Assembly: GCA_023229385.1 (NCBI GenBank)
Contig: JALNZI010000005.1
Location: 40,800-104,799, forward strand
Length of the DNA: 64,000 bases
Source: Candidatus Omnitrophota bacterium
GTDB taxonomy: Bacteria > Omnitrophota > Gorgyraeia > Gygaellales > Profunditerraquicolaceae
Direction: 5' to 3'
A program made the position numbers and the translations under genes. Shown piece after piece: positions 8,391 through 18,864 of the stretch. Under the pieces are notes generated by a model. That model ran no database searches, was not told where the DNA came from, and saw nothing but the letters and a program-made list of their open reading frames with translations. Positions within the stretch are counted from its first letter, which is position 1, and every line of letters begins with the position of its first letter.

Positions 8391-11300
8391 TGGAAATACA
8401 ACATAGTTTCATTAAAGGTATGAATAGGGATTTATCCAAAAATAAATTCCCTAATGATACATATTATTATTTATTGAATGGTAGGGTAATGAATGATGAT
8501 GATACTAGTTTATCAGATATCATTAACATGAAAGGTAATACTGAAGCAAATATAGATGATAATTCTTTAGTAAGGACATCATATTCTATTATTGGATATA
8601 CAATTTTACAAGAAGATATTATTTTATTTTATGCTCAAAATACTGCCACTGGAGCAAATAGTTATACAACATATTCCATAATAGATAGACTAGTTTATCA
8701 AGGTTCCAATGATTATTTAAGAGAAGAAATTTGGAATGGTCAGGGATTAAATTTTAGAATAGATAAACCTATTAAAGCAGTTTCAGTATATGAATCTGAA
8801 TTTGTTGAAAAAATTTATTGGGTTGACGATAATAATAATTTTAAACAAGCAAATATAGCGGAAGATATAAGTTCTCAAACAGCTAATCAATTCGATATAC
8901 AAGCTGACTTTAGTAAAATGTTTGCTCCAACATTCTCTGACTTTACTTCTGGAGCATTGAAGCAAGGTTCTATTGCATATGCTTATAGATTAATAAAAAG
9001 AAATGGTTACAAAACAATTTTTTCAGATATCTCAGAATTAATACCACTTGGTAAAAATATAAATTATTTTAGTACAATCCCAAGGACATATGGAGACACT
9101 TTATATGATCCAGATTCATCTTATAATACTGGAATAGGGTTAGTTATAGGATTAACTATTATTAATCCAGAAGATTACGATTTAATAGAAATTGTATCTT
9201 TATGGTATTCATCTAAACTAGCAACTCCAGATATAACTATTATTGAAAAAATAGAAATTCAAGATGGAATTGGAGCATATAGAATAATTGATACAGGAAC
9301 AGTTAGTTATGGTACTTTAACATTAGCTGAATTTACAGAACAATCTTATACTTTTTCTGCTAAAGATATAATATCTAAAGATAATAGATTATTTTTAGGT
9401 AATATAAAAGAAGAAAATTTAGATATAGATGCAGAAGCAACTTGGAATGGCAAAACTACTGGAGATATTTGGGATGCTAGGGCATATAGATTTGATTCAA
9501 CTCGTAAAGCTGAATTATTAAATTATTTAGCTTCCTTAGAATATACAGTTAATGGAACCGCACCAAATTATAGTGTTATTGAGAATGATGCTGATTGCAT
9601 TAATAAATATAATATTGTTAATCAAAGTCTTACGGATGAACTTAATAGTACTGGACATAAACAAATTTATCAATCGAATGGTACAACACTTGGAGGATCG
9701 GGATTAAACATATCATATGAATTTGTTACAGAAGAGTTTTTCCTAACTAATTATTCTTATGATACTCCAGAATTAAATGGAACCATATCTAATAGATCTC
9801 AATTAGGAATTGATAAAGGATTTCAAAGAGATGAAACATATAGATTTGGAATTGTCTTTTTTGATAAAAAAGGCAGATCTAATTTTGTTAAATGGATTGG
9901 TGACATTAGAATTCCAGCAGCGGAAGGTTCTTTGGGAACTATTGCTACAACACATAGTACTACTTCGATGTATGGCAATAACATATATCCTAAATTTACT
10001 ATCTCCAATATTCCAATAATAAATGGTGAATATTTAGATTATCAAATTGTATATGTTAAAAGAGAAGAGTTTGATAAAAGTATTGTTGCAGCAGGAATGA
10101 TTGTTCCAACAATGAGATTTGATACAGGTACAAGACCTGTTGCTTATCCATTTCAAATTGGAACATATGTTGCAAATGCCGGAGTTAGTAATGGTGAGTT
10201 GAATAAACGTGTATTTAATTTTATTTCTCCAGAGATTAATTTTAGAAATGAAGAATCTATAACAGGAACATTTTTACAAGTTTCATCTGCAAGATTAATA
10301 AGTGATTATGGTGTAACAGCCTCTATTATTGATGGAGCATGGACTTGGGCTACTGTTGCAAGTAATGCTAATTTACTTAGTACAGCAAATGTATATATTA
10401 GAAAATATCATAGTTTATATAATGATGTTAGTCACGAATATGATTTAAGAACTTTAATACTTGATACAGCTAAAACAGTACCTCCAACAAATATTAATTT
10501 TGCAATAGATATAGATGCTGAAACATATCAACATTATGCTTATAATGATAATGGCGGATCTGTTTCTGCACCACATGGAACTTGTTTAACTATAAAGACT
10601 GGAGATAATTTAGCTGCGTGGGTTGACGATATTAATTTCTTTTATGGATATTTGAGAAAAGATGTGTCTCAATCAGCATATGGTGGAAGAGATTATGGTT
10701 CAAGACAAATTAATACATATATTTCAGCAAGTAAAAGAACATCTGGTCTTGTAAATAATGTAACATGTAGATATGGAGATACATTGATTACAATGTTTGA
10801 ATATGGGGAATATTTTTTACAAGATACTCCTAGTGGTGCAACAAATTCTTTTGCAACATTTGATCACTTTCCATGTGAAAGTTCAATTAACTGTTTATTA
10901 AATACTAATGATACTTACTCAAGAAAATATTTTGTTTATCCATTAAGAGCACCTGCACATATAAATGAAGATGCATATGTATATTTAGATTTGGGATTAT
11001 CATTTACAGGAATGTATGGTAGAAATTCAGCATATGATAAATTACAAGATTCTAAAATATTTGCACCTAAACCAGGTTTTTTCCAAGATATATCTGAATT
11101 TCCAACAAGACTTAAATATAGTGATAATAAAGTAAGCAATGAAGACATTGATAGTTGGTTAAATTTTAGAACTAATAATTATAATACAGCAAATCAAAAT
11201 CATGGTCCAATTAATAAATTAATTGAATTTAATGATAAAATATATAGTTTTCAAGATAATGCTGTTTCATTAGTTTCAATTAATCCAAGAGTAACTCAAC

Positions 11301-12601
11301 AGAGTACAGATGGGGTAACTATAGTATTGGGTTCTGGAGAAGTCATAGATAAATTTTATTATTTAACTACAAATATTGGATGTCAGGATAATTCGGATGT
11401 AATCAAATCTTTCTCAGCATTATATTGGTTAGATAAAAATAAAAGGAAGATTTATACTTTTAATGGTCAAATAGAAAGTGTAACTGATTTAAAAGGTTTA
11501 CATTCATATTTGAAGAATAATATATATGAAAGTTCTAGTTTCATTGGAACTTACGATGTATCTAATTCAGAAGTATTAATGACTGTTAAAGATATTAATC
11601 CCAAGACAGACTTTTTAGCAGACTTTATTACTGGTACAACTTGGGATTTATTAGGTAATACCTCAATTATAGAGATTCCTTTTATAGTTGGAAGAACTTA
11701 TAAAATAGGTTCAGGTTATTTTGTTTATGTAAGTAAAACAGCTACATCTTATAGATTTACTTATTCTCATGGTACTACTTTAACTGATGGTACAACATAT
11801 AGTCTATCTAATTATATAACTGAAAGAGATAATTTCACTATTGCTTATAATGAAAAACTACAAGCTTTCACAAGTTTCTATAGTTTTTTACCAGATTTAT
11901 ACATTAATCATTCACGTGATTATTTCACATCTGAAGACAATAGGGACTTGTGGCAACATAATATTGGTGATAGATATAATACATTTTATGGAACAACTTA
12001 TCCAACAACTTTAAAACTTATAGCTAATTTTGGAAGTCAAATTCAATCTGAATATACAAACATTAAATTTTTTGCTGAAATTAGAAATCAATATGGAGAA
12101 TTGGTTCCAAATGAAACTATTAGTAATATTAGTTTAAAAGATGCTACTAAAGTAAGTGATGATGTGATATTATACCCATTACATTTACCAGAAGCAACTG
12201 ATAGGAGTAGATATGTATTAGATACATCAGCATTAAGAATAGGTAGAGATTGGTATACAGGTTTAGTTACAATACCAGAAGGGTTGGTTGTAAATAACAA
12301 TCAACTTTATAGAAATACCAGTATCGGAAATTTAAGTACACAACCTCCTGCAACTGGATGGACTATTGCAGAATTATGTAATATCCGTAAAACTAATAAT
12401 CATTGGATGACTCAACTTCCAAGATTTTTATATCGTGAAAATTTAACTGATGATCATGAATATGCTTTATCAAATAGATTTAGATCTGATTGGTTAGAAA
12501 TAACTTTAGAATTTAAAGATATGCTACCAGGTATCAATCTATATGATAGGCGATTAAAATTATCCGATATAAAATTAATTTATACGCCATTACAATTTTA
12601 A
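8390..12601 (+). CDS. Tail stabilization / muzzle protein (P22 gp10-like)
   Basis: A 1403-residue beta-rich protein. The N-terminus (HSFIKGMNRDLSKNKFPN, then YYYLLNGRVM, then IINMKGN) is the hallmark I recognise from the crAss-like 'stabilization protein', which resembles the P22 packaged-DNA stabilization protein gp10 and forms the distal tail (muzzle). The middle consists of repeated propeller-like strands (for example LIEFNDKIYSFQDNAVSLV and FSALYWLDKNKRKIYTFNG). It is coupled to the adaptor gene by TAATG and is the last gene before a terminator hairpin. Its length is within the usual range for this family. No frameshift is seen. Confidence 0.75.
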   Translation: MEIQHSFIKGMNRDLSKNKFPNDTYYYLLNGRVMNDDDTSLSDIINMKGNTEANIDDNSLVRTSYSIIGYTILQEDIILFYAQNTATGANSYTTYSIIDRLVYQGSNDYLREEIWNGQGLNFRIDKPIKAVSVYESEFVEKIYWVDDNNNFKQANIAEDISSQTANQFDIQADFSKMFAPTFSDFTSGALKQGSIAYAYRLIKRNGYKTIFSDISELIPLGKNINYFSTIPRTYGDTLYDPDSSYNTGIGLVIGLTIINPEDYDLIEIVSLWYSSKLATPDITIIEKIEIQDGIGAYRIIDTGTVSYGTLTLAEFTEQSYTFSAKDIISKDNRLFLGNIKEENLDIDAEATWNGKTTGDIWDARAYRFDSTRKAELLNYLASLEYTVNGTAPNYSVIENDADCINKYNIVNQSLTDELNSTGHKQIYQSNGTTLGGSGLNISYEFVTEEFFLTNYSYDTPELNGTISNRSQLGIDKGFQRDETYRFGIVFFDKKGRSNFVKWIGDIRIPAAEGSLGTIATTHSTTSMYGNNIYPKFTISNIPIINGEYLDYQIVYVKREEFDKSIVAAGMIVPTMRFDTGTRPVAYPFQIGTYVANAGVSNGELNKRVFNFISPEINFRNEESITGTFLQVSSARLISDYGVTASIIDGAWTWATVASNANLLSTANVYIRKYHSLYNDVSHEYDLRTLILDTAKTVPPTNINFAIDIDAETYQHYAYNDNGGSVSAPHGTCLTIKTGDNLAAWVDDINFFYGYLRKDVSQSAYGGRDYGSRQINTYISASKRTSGLVNNVTCRYGDTLITMFEYGEYFLQDTPSGATNSFATFDHFPCESSINCLLNTNDTYSRKYFVYPLRAPAHINEDAYVYLDLGLSFTGMYGRNSAYDKLQDSKIFAPKPGFFQDISEFPTRLKYSDNKVSNEDIDSWLNFRTNNYNTANQNHGPINKLIEFNDKIYSFQDNAVSLVSINPRVTQQSTDGVTIVLGSGEVIDKFYYLTTNIGCQDNSDVIKSFSALYWLDKNKRKIYTFNGQIESVTDLKGLHSYLKNNIYESSSFIGTYDVSNSEVLMTVKDINPKTDFLADFITGTTWDLLGNTSIIEIPFIVGRTYKIGSGYFVYVSKTATSYRFTYSHGTTLTDGTTYSLSNYITERDNFTIAYNEKLQAFTSFYSFLPDLYINHSRDYFTSEDNRDLWQHNIGDRYNTFYGTTYPTTLKLIANFGSQIQSEYTNIKFFAEIRNQYGELVPNETISNISLKDATKVSDDVILYPLHLPEATDRSRYVLDTSALRIGRDWYTGLVTIPEGLVVNNNQLYRNTSIGNLSTQPPATGWTIAELCNIRKTNNHWMTQLPRFLYRENLTDDHEYALSNRFRSDWLEITLEFKDMLPGINLYDRRLKLSDIKLIYTPLQF

Positions 12602-12607
12602 TTTTTT

Positions 12608-12626
12608 TATACAAATTCTTTGTATA
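12608..12626 (+). terminator. Hairpin after the tail gene block
   Basis: A perfect 8-bp inverted repeat TATACAAA / TTTGTATA with a TTC loop begins 6 nt after the stop of the muzzle gene. It is followed within 5 nt by a run of six T. It is AT-rich and therefore weak, so it may only attenuate. Its right arm also supplies the TTTG of the promoter described next. Confidence 0.55.
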
Positions 12627-12649
12627 TATCCTTTTTTATACTATCTTTA
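12619..12649 (+). promoter_or_regulatory. Bacteroidota-type promoter for the virion-cargo operon
   Basis: TTTG at 12619-12622, 19 nt spacer, TATCTTTA at 12642-12649. This fits the Bacteroides primary sigma consensus (-33 TTTG, -7 TAnnTTTG) apart from the last base. The first gene of the cargo operon starts at 12690, giving a leader of roughly 35 nt. Four other sites in the window have the same form and spacing. Confidence 0.55.
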
Positions 12650-12689
12650 CATTTAGGAATTTAATTTCCAAAATTAACAATATTAATTT

Positions 12690-15600
12690 ATGGCTAAAAA
12701 ATCAAAAAAATCAATATATAAGTGTGGTGGTAAAATGGCTAATGGTGGTGATGTTGCTCAAACACGAGATCCAAATGAGTTAGGTATGCCTCAAGATTTA
12801 TCTCAATATTCCGGTTTAGCAAATATGACAGGTTCCCTTTTAGAGAATTCTAATTCTCCAATTGGAACTATTGGTGGTGGAATATTGAAAGGTGCGGGTA
12901 CAGGTGCCGCATTAGGACCAATTGGTGCTGGAGTAGGAGCAGTTCTAGGAGGAATTGGGGGTGTTATGAAGAATAAACAAAATAATGAAGCTGAGGAAAT
13001 GCAAAAGAGAATGTTGATGCAACAATCTAATATGCAATCTTTACAGAATTTTCAAAATGCAAATAAGATGTATGCTCTTGGAGGACAATTGGGAGATCCT
13101 CCATATACAACTAAACTTACTCCAGAAGAACAGAAACAATTTAATGCTTGGTATTCAAAGATTAGTAAATATAAACAATTAAATCCTAATCCAGATGATC
13201 TTGAACAACAATACGATTATAGAGGATATTGGAAAAATGAAAAAAATAGAGATGATATTTTAAAAGAAGGTACAGATGCTCATTTCATAGATAAATATAA
13301 AATGCCAGGACATCCTACATTCAGTAATGAGAGTATGTATAGTTCAGATAAAACTCCTGGTGGAAGTTGGACACAAGATAATAATGGTAAATGGTATTTT
13401 CACCATAGCCCTTATACATCTAAAAATGCGCAATCTACAGAACAATATTTGAGAGGAAGTGGAGATTATAGTATATTGGGAAATGACACTATAAAAGGAC
13501 CTGAATACTTCAATAATCAAAGCAAATTAACTAAAAAATATGCTCAAGGTGGAAACTTAAATGTTAATCCTTTAGATAATCAAATTACACAATATAATGG
13601 CCTTACTCATGATGAAGGCGGATTACCTTTAGGTGAGAATACTGAAGTTGAATCTGGCGAAACCAGAGGTACAATGAATACATCAGATTATATATTCTCC
13701 GATTCATTACGCCCAGATAGGAAATCTAAAAAGACTTTTGCAGATATATCTAAAAGTATTGAGAAAAAATATAAAAATTATAATACAGATAAGTTTGCTA
13801 TAAAAGCTAAAGATGTTGAATTATCTAAACTTATGTATGAACAGGAAGCTTTTAAGAAAAATAAATTAGAAGATGGTATTCAGAAAACATGGGCTAAATA
13901 TGGTGGACCAATAAATAAATTACCTAATGGTGGGAATATTGAAAATGATCCTTTTAAAACAAATAATCCAGATTCAACTTTCTCAGCTAATAAGTTCATA
14001 AGTTCCATACAAGAACCTTGGTATAATAAATTAAATGCATATGAGGCAATGCTGGATATGAAAAAGGATAATGTTAATTATCAAAAAGGATATTCAGGTG
14101 GTCAAGAATATGCAAAAAATAATATGATTTTATCTAATCAACAAGTTTTAGATTTTGCAAAACAAGACCAAATACCGGATAATGTTAAAAAAGCATTATC
14201 AATAATGGATTTGAAAAGAATTGAAAGTATAAAATCTAAGATGAGATTTGGAGGTAATATTATGGATATTGGTGGACCAATAGATCCACCAACAGGACTT
14301 CCAGAAGAAGATCCTAATAATCCAAATTATAATAAGTATACTGTTAGAAGTGTTGATAAATTCAAATCTCCAGAAGAACTTCAACAACATCAAGCTTTAA
14401 TGAAAAATTTACATGGATTATATCCACAACAATTTACTAATGAAACACCAACACAATACGCATTTGATTATTTAAGGAATCCAGAAGTAAGTAAGAAATT
14501 AACAGATAAAAATTTACGTTGGGATAATAAGAGTGAAGAAACATTGGGTTATTACTATCCTTCTATAGAAAATACTCCTGAGTTAATGGTTAATTTACCT
14601 TCTGGTGATAGGGAAAATGTAATGCAAAAGAGATTAAAAACTAAATTTCCTATCACAACATCTCAATTTGCAAGCAATCCTGAAGCTTATAGGGATAATA
14701 TGGATTTAAATGAATACAATGCATATTTAAGATATATTAAAGGTCAAGAATATGAAGTACCTACAAGTGGTGGTAAATTAACAAGAGATGTTGTTTTAAG
14801 AGATGTTCAAAATGCTATTAATACTGAAGGATCTCAAAATAAAGGTTTTAAGTATGGGGGCAAAATGCAAATGCCTTATGGAGGAGGATTAAGTATTGAT
14901 AAAATCCAATCCCCACAATTTAACTTTAATTTGAGTCCAGAAACTCAAATGAACCAGGATTTATTTAATAAGTATAAACAACAAAACAATAATTCATCAG
15001 GTAATGATCCTGAATATTCCTATTCTAAAAGTACAACACAAACTCCAGTAGGGTTAAGTGATACTAAAGGTGGAATATATGATTCAAAACTTAGTGGGAT
15101 TAATCCAATTAATTATAATACCAATGGTAGTTATTGGAATCAATCTGAAAATATAGGTAAATCTTTTACTCCAGAATCTATCTATAATTATATGACAAAA
15201 GATTTAGGAATAGATCCATCATTTGCTAAACAAATGACATCTGATCCAAAATTAATGCAAGGATATTTCGAGTTTGCAGAACAAGCTCCAGAAGATTTCT
15301 TTAATAAAAGAAAAGAATTATATCCTAAATATTCTAAGAATGAAGCTTTAGGAGATAAAAATAGATTTGGTCAGCATCATCAATGGACATTAGATCCAAA
15401 AATGTTACAATCATATCAAGAATATATTAATTTTACACCACCTAATCCAATTGAAAGTTTGGGACCACCGACATTTCAAACAAATCATCCACCAATCCCC
15501 CCTCAAGGATGGAAAGGTGAAGATTTTACTGGTGGACCTCCTTCTGGATTAGAAAAGAATAATCCACCACAAGATAATGGTGGACCACCTCAAGGTGGAG

Positions 15601-16424
15601 TTTTAAAACCCTTTGGTCCAGATTGGGTTGCAAGTGGAGTATCAATGTTACCAAATATAGGAATGGGAATAGGTAATCTAGCATTAGCTAACAATTTGAA
15701 TTTCGATAGAACAAATGCAGAGATAATGAACCCAGATTATGTTGATCCTACTAGGGCTATTCAAGAAACTCGTAATCAATATTCTGGAGCAAAGGATTTA
15801 ATTAGACAAAATTCTGGAAGTACAGGGAGTTATCTATCTAATATATTGGGTGCAACTGCTGGACAGAGTGAAGCTGAATCAGGTATTCAATCCCAATATG
15901 ATAATACTAATGCTGGTATATATAATCAATCTGCACAATTTAATACTCAGAATAAACAACGTGCAAATGAAGTTAATGCCAATATTCAAATGCAAGAAAT
16001 GATGCAGAAGACTAATTTGAAACAACAAGGTTATCAAAATTTATCTGATGCAGCAAATACAGGAATTAACACTTATTATCAATCTAAACGTGATGCAGAT
16101 AAAATGAATCTTGCTGGTGGTGAGAATTTCTATTATAAAAGGATAGGTTCTTTAGCTAATCAGAAACCTGTTAAAGTATTTAAAGGAAATGGATATCATT
16201 ACTATGAAGATCCTTCTACAGGTCAATTGAGATTCTTAGATGAAAAAACTGGTAAACAGGTTAAGAGTAAAGATAAGATTAGTGAATATGCTAAAGATAT
16301 AAATTCAAGTAAAGTATCTACTAATAATGCTCAAGCAAATAAATCTGCTGAATTACAATTTGCATTTAGTCAGATGACACCTGAACAAAAACAACAGTTT
16401 TTACAAAATTATACAGGACAATAA
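12690..16424 (+). CDS. Large virion (probable internal/cargo) protein with repeated Gly-Gly motifs
   Basis: A 1244-residue protein, Asn/Gln/Gly-rich. A short motif, aromatic-x-Gly-Gly followed by a hydrophobic residue, recurs at residues 11-19 (GGKMANGG), 128-132 (YALGG), 284-288 (YAQGG), 404-417 (YGGPIN and NGGNIE), 520-528 (FGGNIM and IGG) and 722-733 (YGGKMQ and YGGG). These divide the chain into blocks. Residues about 305-345 carry THDEGGLPLGENTEVE followed by DYIFSD, a module I have seen in other Bacteroidota-phage virion proteins. Residues about 50-90 are a Gly/Ala-rich hydrophobic stretch (GAGTGAALGPIGAGVGAVLG) able to enter membranes. It is the first gene after a promoter and is followed by other cargo-type genes. 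In crAss-like phages proteins in this position fill the capsid. Confidence 0.6.
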   Translation: MAKKSKKSIYKCGGKMANGGDVAQTRDPNELGMPQDLSQYSGLANMTGSLLENSNSPIGTIGGGILKGAGTGAALGPIGAGVGAVLGGIGGVMKNKQNNEAEEMQKRMLMQQSNMQSLQNFQNANKMYALGGQLGDPPYTTKLTPEEQKQFNAWYSKISKYKQLNPNPDDLEQQYDYRGYWKNEKNRDDILKEGTDAHFIDKYKMPGHPTFSNESMYSSDKTPGGSWTQDNNGKWYFHHSPYTSKNAQSTEQYLRGSGDYSILGNDTIKGPEYFNNQSKLTKKYAQGGNLNVNPLDNQITQYNGLTHDEGGLPLGENTEVESGETRGTMNTSDYIFSDSLRPDRKSKKTFADISKSIEKKYKNYNTDKFAIKAKDVELSKLMYEQEAFKKNKLEDGIQKTWAKYGGPINKLPNGGNIENDPFKTNNPDSTFSANKFISSIQEPWYNKLNAYEAMLDMKKDNVNYQKGYSGGQEYAKNNMILSNQQVLDFAKQDQIPDNVKKALSIMDLKRIESIKSKMRFGGNIMDIGGPIDPPTGLPEEDPNNPNYNKYTVRSVDKFKSPEELQQHQALMKNLHGLYPQQFTNETPTQYAFDYLRNPEVSKKLTDKNLRWDNKSEETLGYYYPSIENTPELMVNLPSGDRENVMQKRLKTKFPITTSQFASNPEAYRDNMDLNEYNAYLRYIKGQEYEVPTSGGKLTRDVVLRDVQNAINTEGSQNKGFKYGGKMQMPYGGGLSIDKIQSPQFNFNLSPETQMNQDLFNKYKQQNNNSSGNDPEYSYSKSTTQTPVGLSDTKGGIYDSKLSGINPINYNTNGSYWNQSENIGKSFTPESIYNYMTKDLGIDPSFAKQMTSDPKLMQGYFEFAEQAPEDFFNKRKELYPKYSKNEALGDKNRFGQHHQWTLDPKMLQSYQEYINFTPPNPIESLGPPTFQTNHPPIPPQGWKGEDFTGGPPSGLEKNNPPQDNGGPPQGGVLKPFGPDWVASGVSMLPNIGMGIGNLALANNLNFDRTNAEIMNPDYVDPTRAIQETRNQYSGAKDLIRQNSGSTGSYLSNILGATAGQSEAESGIQSQYDNTNAGIYNQSAQFNTQNKQRANEVNANIQMQEMMQKTNLKQQGYQNLSDAANTGINTYYQSKRDADKMNLAGGENFYYKRIGSLANQKPVKVFKGNGYHYYEDPSTGQLRFLDEKTGKQVKSKDKISEYAKDINSSKVSTNNAQANKSAELQFAFSQMTPEQKQQFLQNYTGQ

Positions 16425-16425
16425 T

Positions 16426-18864
16426 ATGCCACAAGGATATAGAAATAATAGTTTAGCTAATAACCCTTATGTTGGGATAGATGTTGATTACTTTGATAGA
16501 AAAGCTTTAGAGAGACAACAACGTCATGATGTTGGTAGGGAAAATTATTCTAAATTTGTACAAGATGTTGCAAATCAATCTTATCTTGATCCAGATGCTA
16601 GAAATGAATATCTTAAAATGCAACAACAAAACTTTGATGATGTTATAACTAAACATTCTGGAAATTTATCTTCTGGATATCAAGATGTATTAGGTGCAAT
16701 AGAACAATCTAAATTATCTCCATATCATAATCTCAATAAGAGACATGTTGAACAAGCTAAAGTTAGACAAGATTTAATTGGACAATATGGTGCAGAAGCT
16801 ATAGATTTATCTGTAATGCCAGATAAACTTTATCAGAGAGATAAAGAAGGTAAATTAAATTGGATAGATCCAAATGCTATTGGAGCTAAAGTTGTTAAAG
16901 CAGATAACTATCAGAAGATTATAGAAGATATGTTAGCTCAAACTGCTGCACATGAATATCAAACTCAAAGTGGTATAACTGGTGGAGCTGGTAATCCATT
17001 CTATTTAATGTCGAGAATTGTTAAAGGTGAAGTATTATCTCCTGAAGAACTTATGATGATATCATCTGATCCTAATGTACAGAAAGCTTTCTTAGCAAAT
17101 GCAAGTACAGCGGGTATAGATAATAGGAAAGTTGCTGGGTCAGAAGATACATATAAAGATATGTTTGCAGATACAAATAAACTTGCTAAATATATTTATG
17201 GTAATATTCAAGATAAGCAACGTAATAATCAGTCTGAATCTAAACAGTTCATGCAGAACATTGGAGCTGTAAAAGCTTTAGAGCATGCTAATAAGAAGAA
17301 GGAGCAAGCAAATGAATATGCATTAAAGAATATGCATTTAAATGATTTAACAACTATTCAAGATTGGGGTGTAGCTAAAGTAAATAAAGATAAAATTGCA
17401 TCTTATAAAGAAGCTACAGATAAAGTTAAACAGACATTAGATCTTAAAAATAAAGAATCTAAAGAAAATACATCTAATTTTAGTAAACTAACAGGAATTC
17501 CTGTAGGAGATTTGAGTATTTATAAAGATAAGTTTGGTAATCTTAATAAGAAATTAGTTGGAACCATGATGAAGAAGTATGGTAAAACTGATGAAGAAAT
17601 CAATGATGTTTTAGGTAAAAGAGATGTGGATATGGTATTTCAAAATCATAATGATTTAAATTTACAGAAATATAATTTAAACAGAGAAGTTGAAGATGCC
17701 AATAACTATTTAAGTAATATCGATAAAGAAGTAGCAGATGAATATTATAATTCTTTATCTCAATCTAATAAAGATGAATTGAAGAAATTAGGAATTAATT
17801 CAGCTAAAGATTTATCTGATAAGACTCCAGAATTAGAAAAATCAAGTTCATTTGGACAATCTTTACAAAATGTCTTTTCTAAAGAAGGGTGGAAAGACTT
17901 TTTCAAATCATCAGATAAAAACATGGGTACTTCTACAGGTCTTGGAGTAATTGATTATTACGTAGATTTTAGAGATAAAAAATTTAAAGAAGGTTTCACA
18001 CCTAAAGTTGAAACAGTTAAAGCTTTATTTAATGCCGACCCTGAATCTATACCTGGACAATTTAGTAAATTAAATGAGAAAGTAGTTGAAGATATGGGCC
18101 TTAAAGGTTATCTTAACTTATTACAGACTAAGAATGGAGATAATTACATGGCTATGAACGAAGACTTAAAAGACTTTGTAGATAAATATTCAGCTAAAAG
18201 TTCAAGTGGTTTATTTGGCAGAGGTGGTCCAGAAGAATCCGAATATAAGATTGAAACTAAATTTGGAATGGCTCAAAATCAAGTTGCAAATGGTTTAAAT
18301 CCATTAATTAAACTTCAAGTTAAAGATGATAAAGGAAATATAGTTGACGAATTTACTGTAGTAGATGCTAAATTAAATAATGACAATGCTATAGCTCAAG
18401 AAATTAAGAGTAGACTTACTCATTATCAAGATATGACATATTCATTAGATCCTAATTACGATGAAATAGGTTCTAACAATGCATATTATGTAAATGGTCA
18501 AAGTGAATATGGTGAACAAGCTGTTAAATTGGTGTCAGATATGAAGAATCCTGGAGACGTCAAAACAATTCCTTTCACATATAAAGATGGTACACCAAGC
18601 CATATAACTTTTGAGAAAACTCAATATGGATATAGGTCTTTAATTGGAACTGGTAAAGGTAATCAAGCAATTGAGAAGTTTCATATGGACCCAGTTAAAT
18701 TATTAGATTTAACTTTTCCTGGAATAGGGTGGTCATTAGAGAAACTTAATAATCCAAATACTGAAACTAATTATAGTTTTTATCCTAAGAATTCTGATAA
18801 AGCACCAACTGTAAATCAGAATTTAGCTAAAGATAAAGTTCCACAACAAGAAATAACTGAATAA
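16426..18864 (+). CDS. Putative virion internal/cargo protein, mostly helical
   Basis: An 812-residue protein without a recognised domain. It is predicted by eye to be mainly alpha-helical in residues 1-480 (many Gln/Lys/Asp heptad-like stretches, for example around ALERQQRHDVGRENYSKF), with a more strand-rich C-terminal half. No signal peptide or membrane segment is visible. It starts 1 nt after the stop of the Gly-Gly-repeat protein and its stop overlaps the start of the giant RNA-polymerase fusion (TAATG). It is therefore made in step with both. In phicrAss001-type virions proteins encoded here are packaged in the capsid or tail as cargo. That role is inferred purely from position. Confidence 0.5.
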   Translation: MPQGYRNNSLANNPYVGIDVDYFDRKALERQQRHDVGRENYSKFVQDVANQSYLDPDARNEYLKMQQQNFDDVITKHSGNLSSGYQDVLGAIEQSKLSPYHNLNKRHVEQAKVRQDLIGQYGAEAIDLSVMPDKLYQRDKEGKLNWIDPNAIGAKVVKADNYQKIIEDMLAQTAAHEYQTQSGITGGAGNPFYLMSRIVKGEVLSPEELMMISSDPNVQKAFLANASTAGIDNRKVAGSEDTYKDMFADTNKLAKYIYGNIQDKQRNNQSESKQFMQNIGAVKALEHANKKKEQANEYALKNMHLNDLTTIQDWGVAKVNKDKIASYKEATDKVKQTLDLKNKESKENTSNFSKLTGIPVGDLSIYKDKFGNLNKKLVGTMMKKYGKTDEEINDVLGKRDVDMVFQNHNDLNLQKYNLNREVEDANNYLSNIDKEVADEYYNSLSQSNKDELKKLGINSAKDLSDKTPELEKSSSFGQSLQNVFSKEGWKDFFKSSDKNMGTSTGLGVIDYYVDFRDKKFKEGFTPKVETVKALFNADPESIPGQFSKLNEKVVEDMGLKGYLNLLQTKNGDNYMAMNEDLKDFVDKYSAKSSSGLFGRGGPEESEYKIETKFGMAQNQVANGLNPLIKLQVKDDKGNIVDEFTVVDAKLNNDNAIAQEIKSRLTHYQDMTYSLDPNYDEIGSNNAYYVNGQSEYGEQAVKLVSDMKNPGDVKTIPFTYKDGTPSHITFEKTQYGYRSLIGTGKGNQAIEKFHMDPVKLLDLTFPGIGWSLEKLNNPNTETNYSFYPKNSDKAPTVNQNLAKDKVPQQEITE

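Noticed and set aside
9810..10019. Short frames on both strands inside the muzzle gene
   Set aside because: They overlap completely with the long tail gene, whose sequence is continuous and recognisable.
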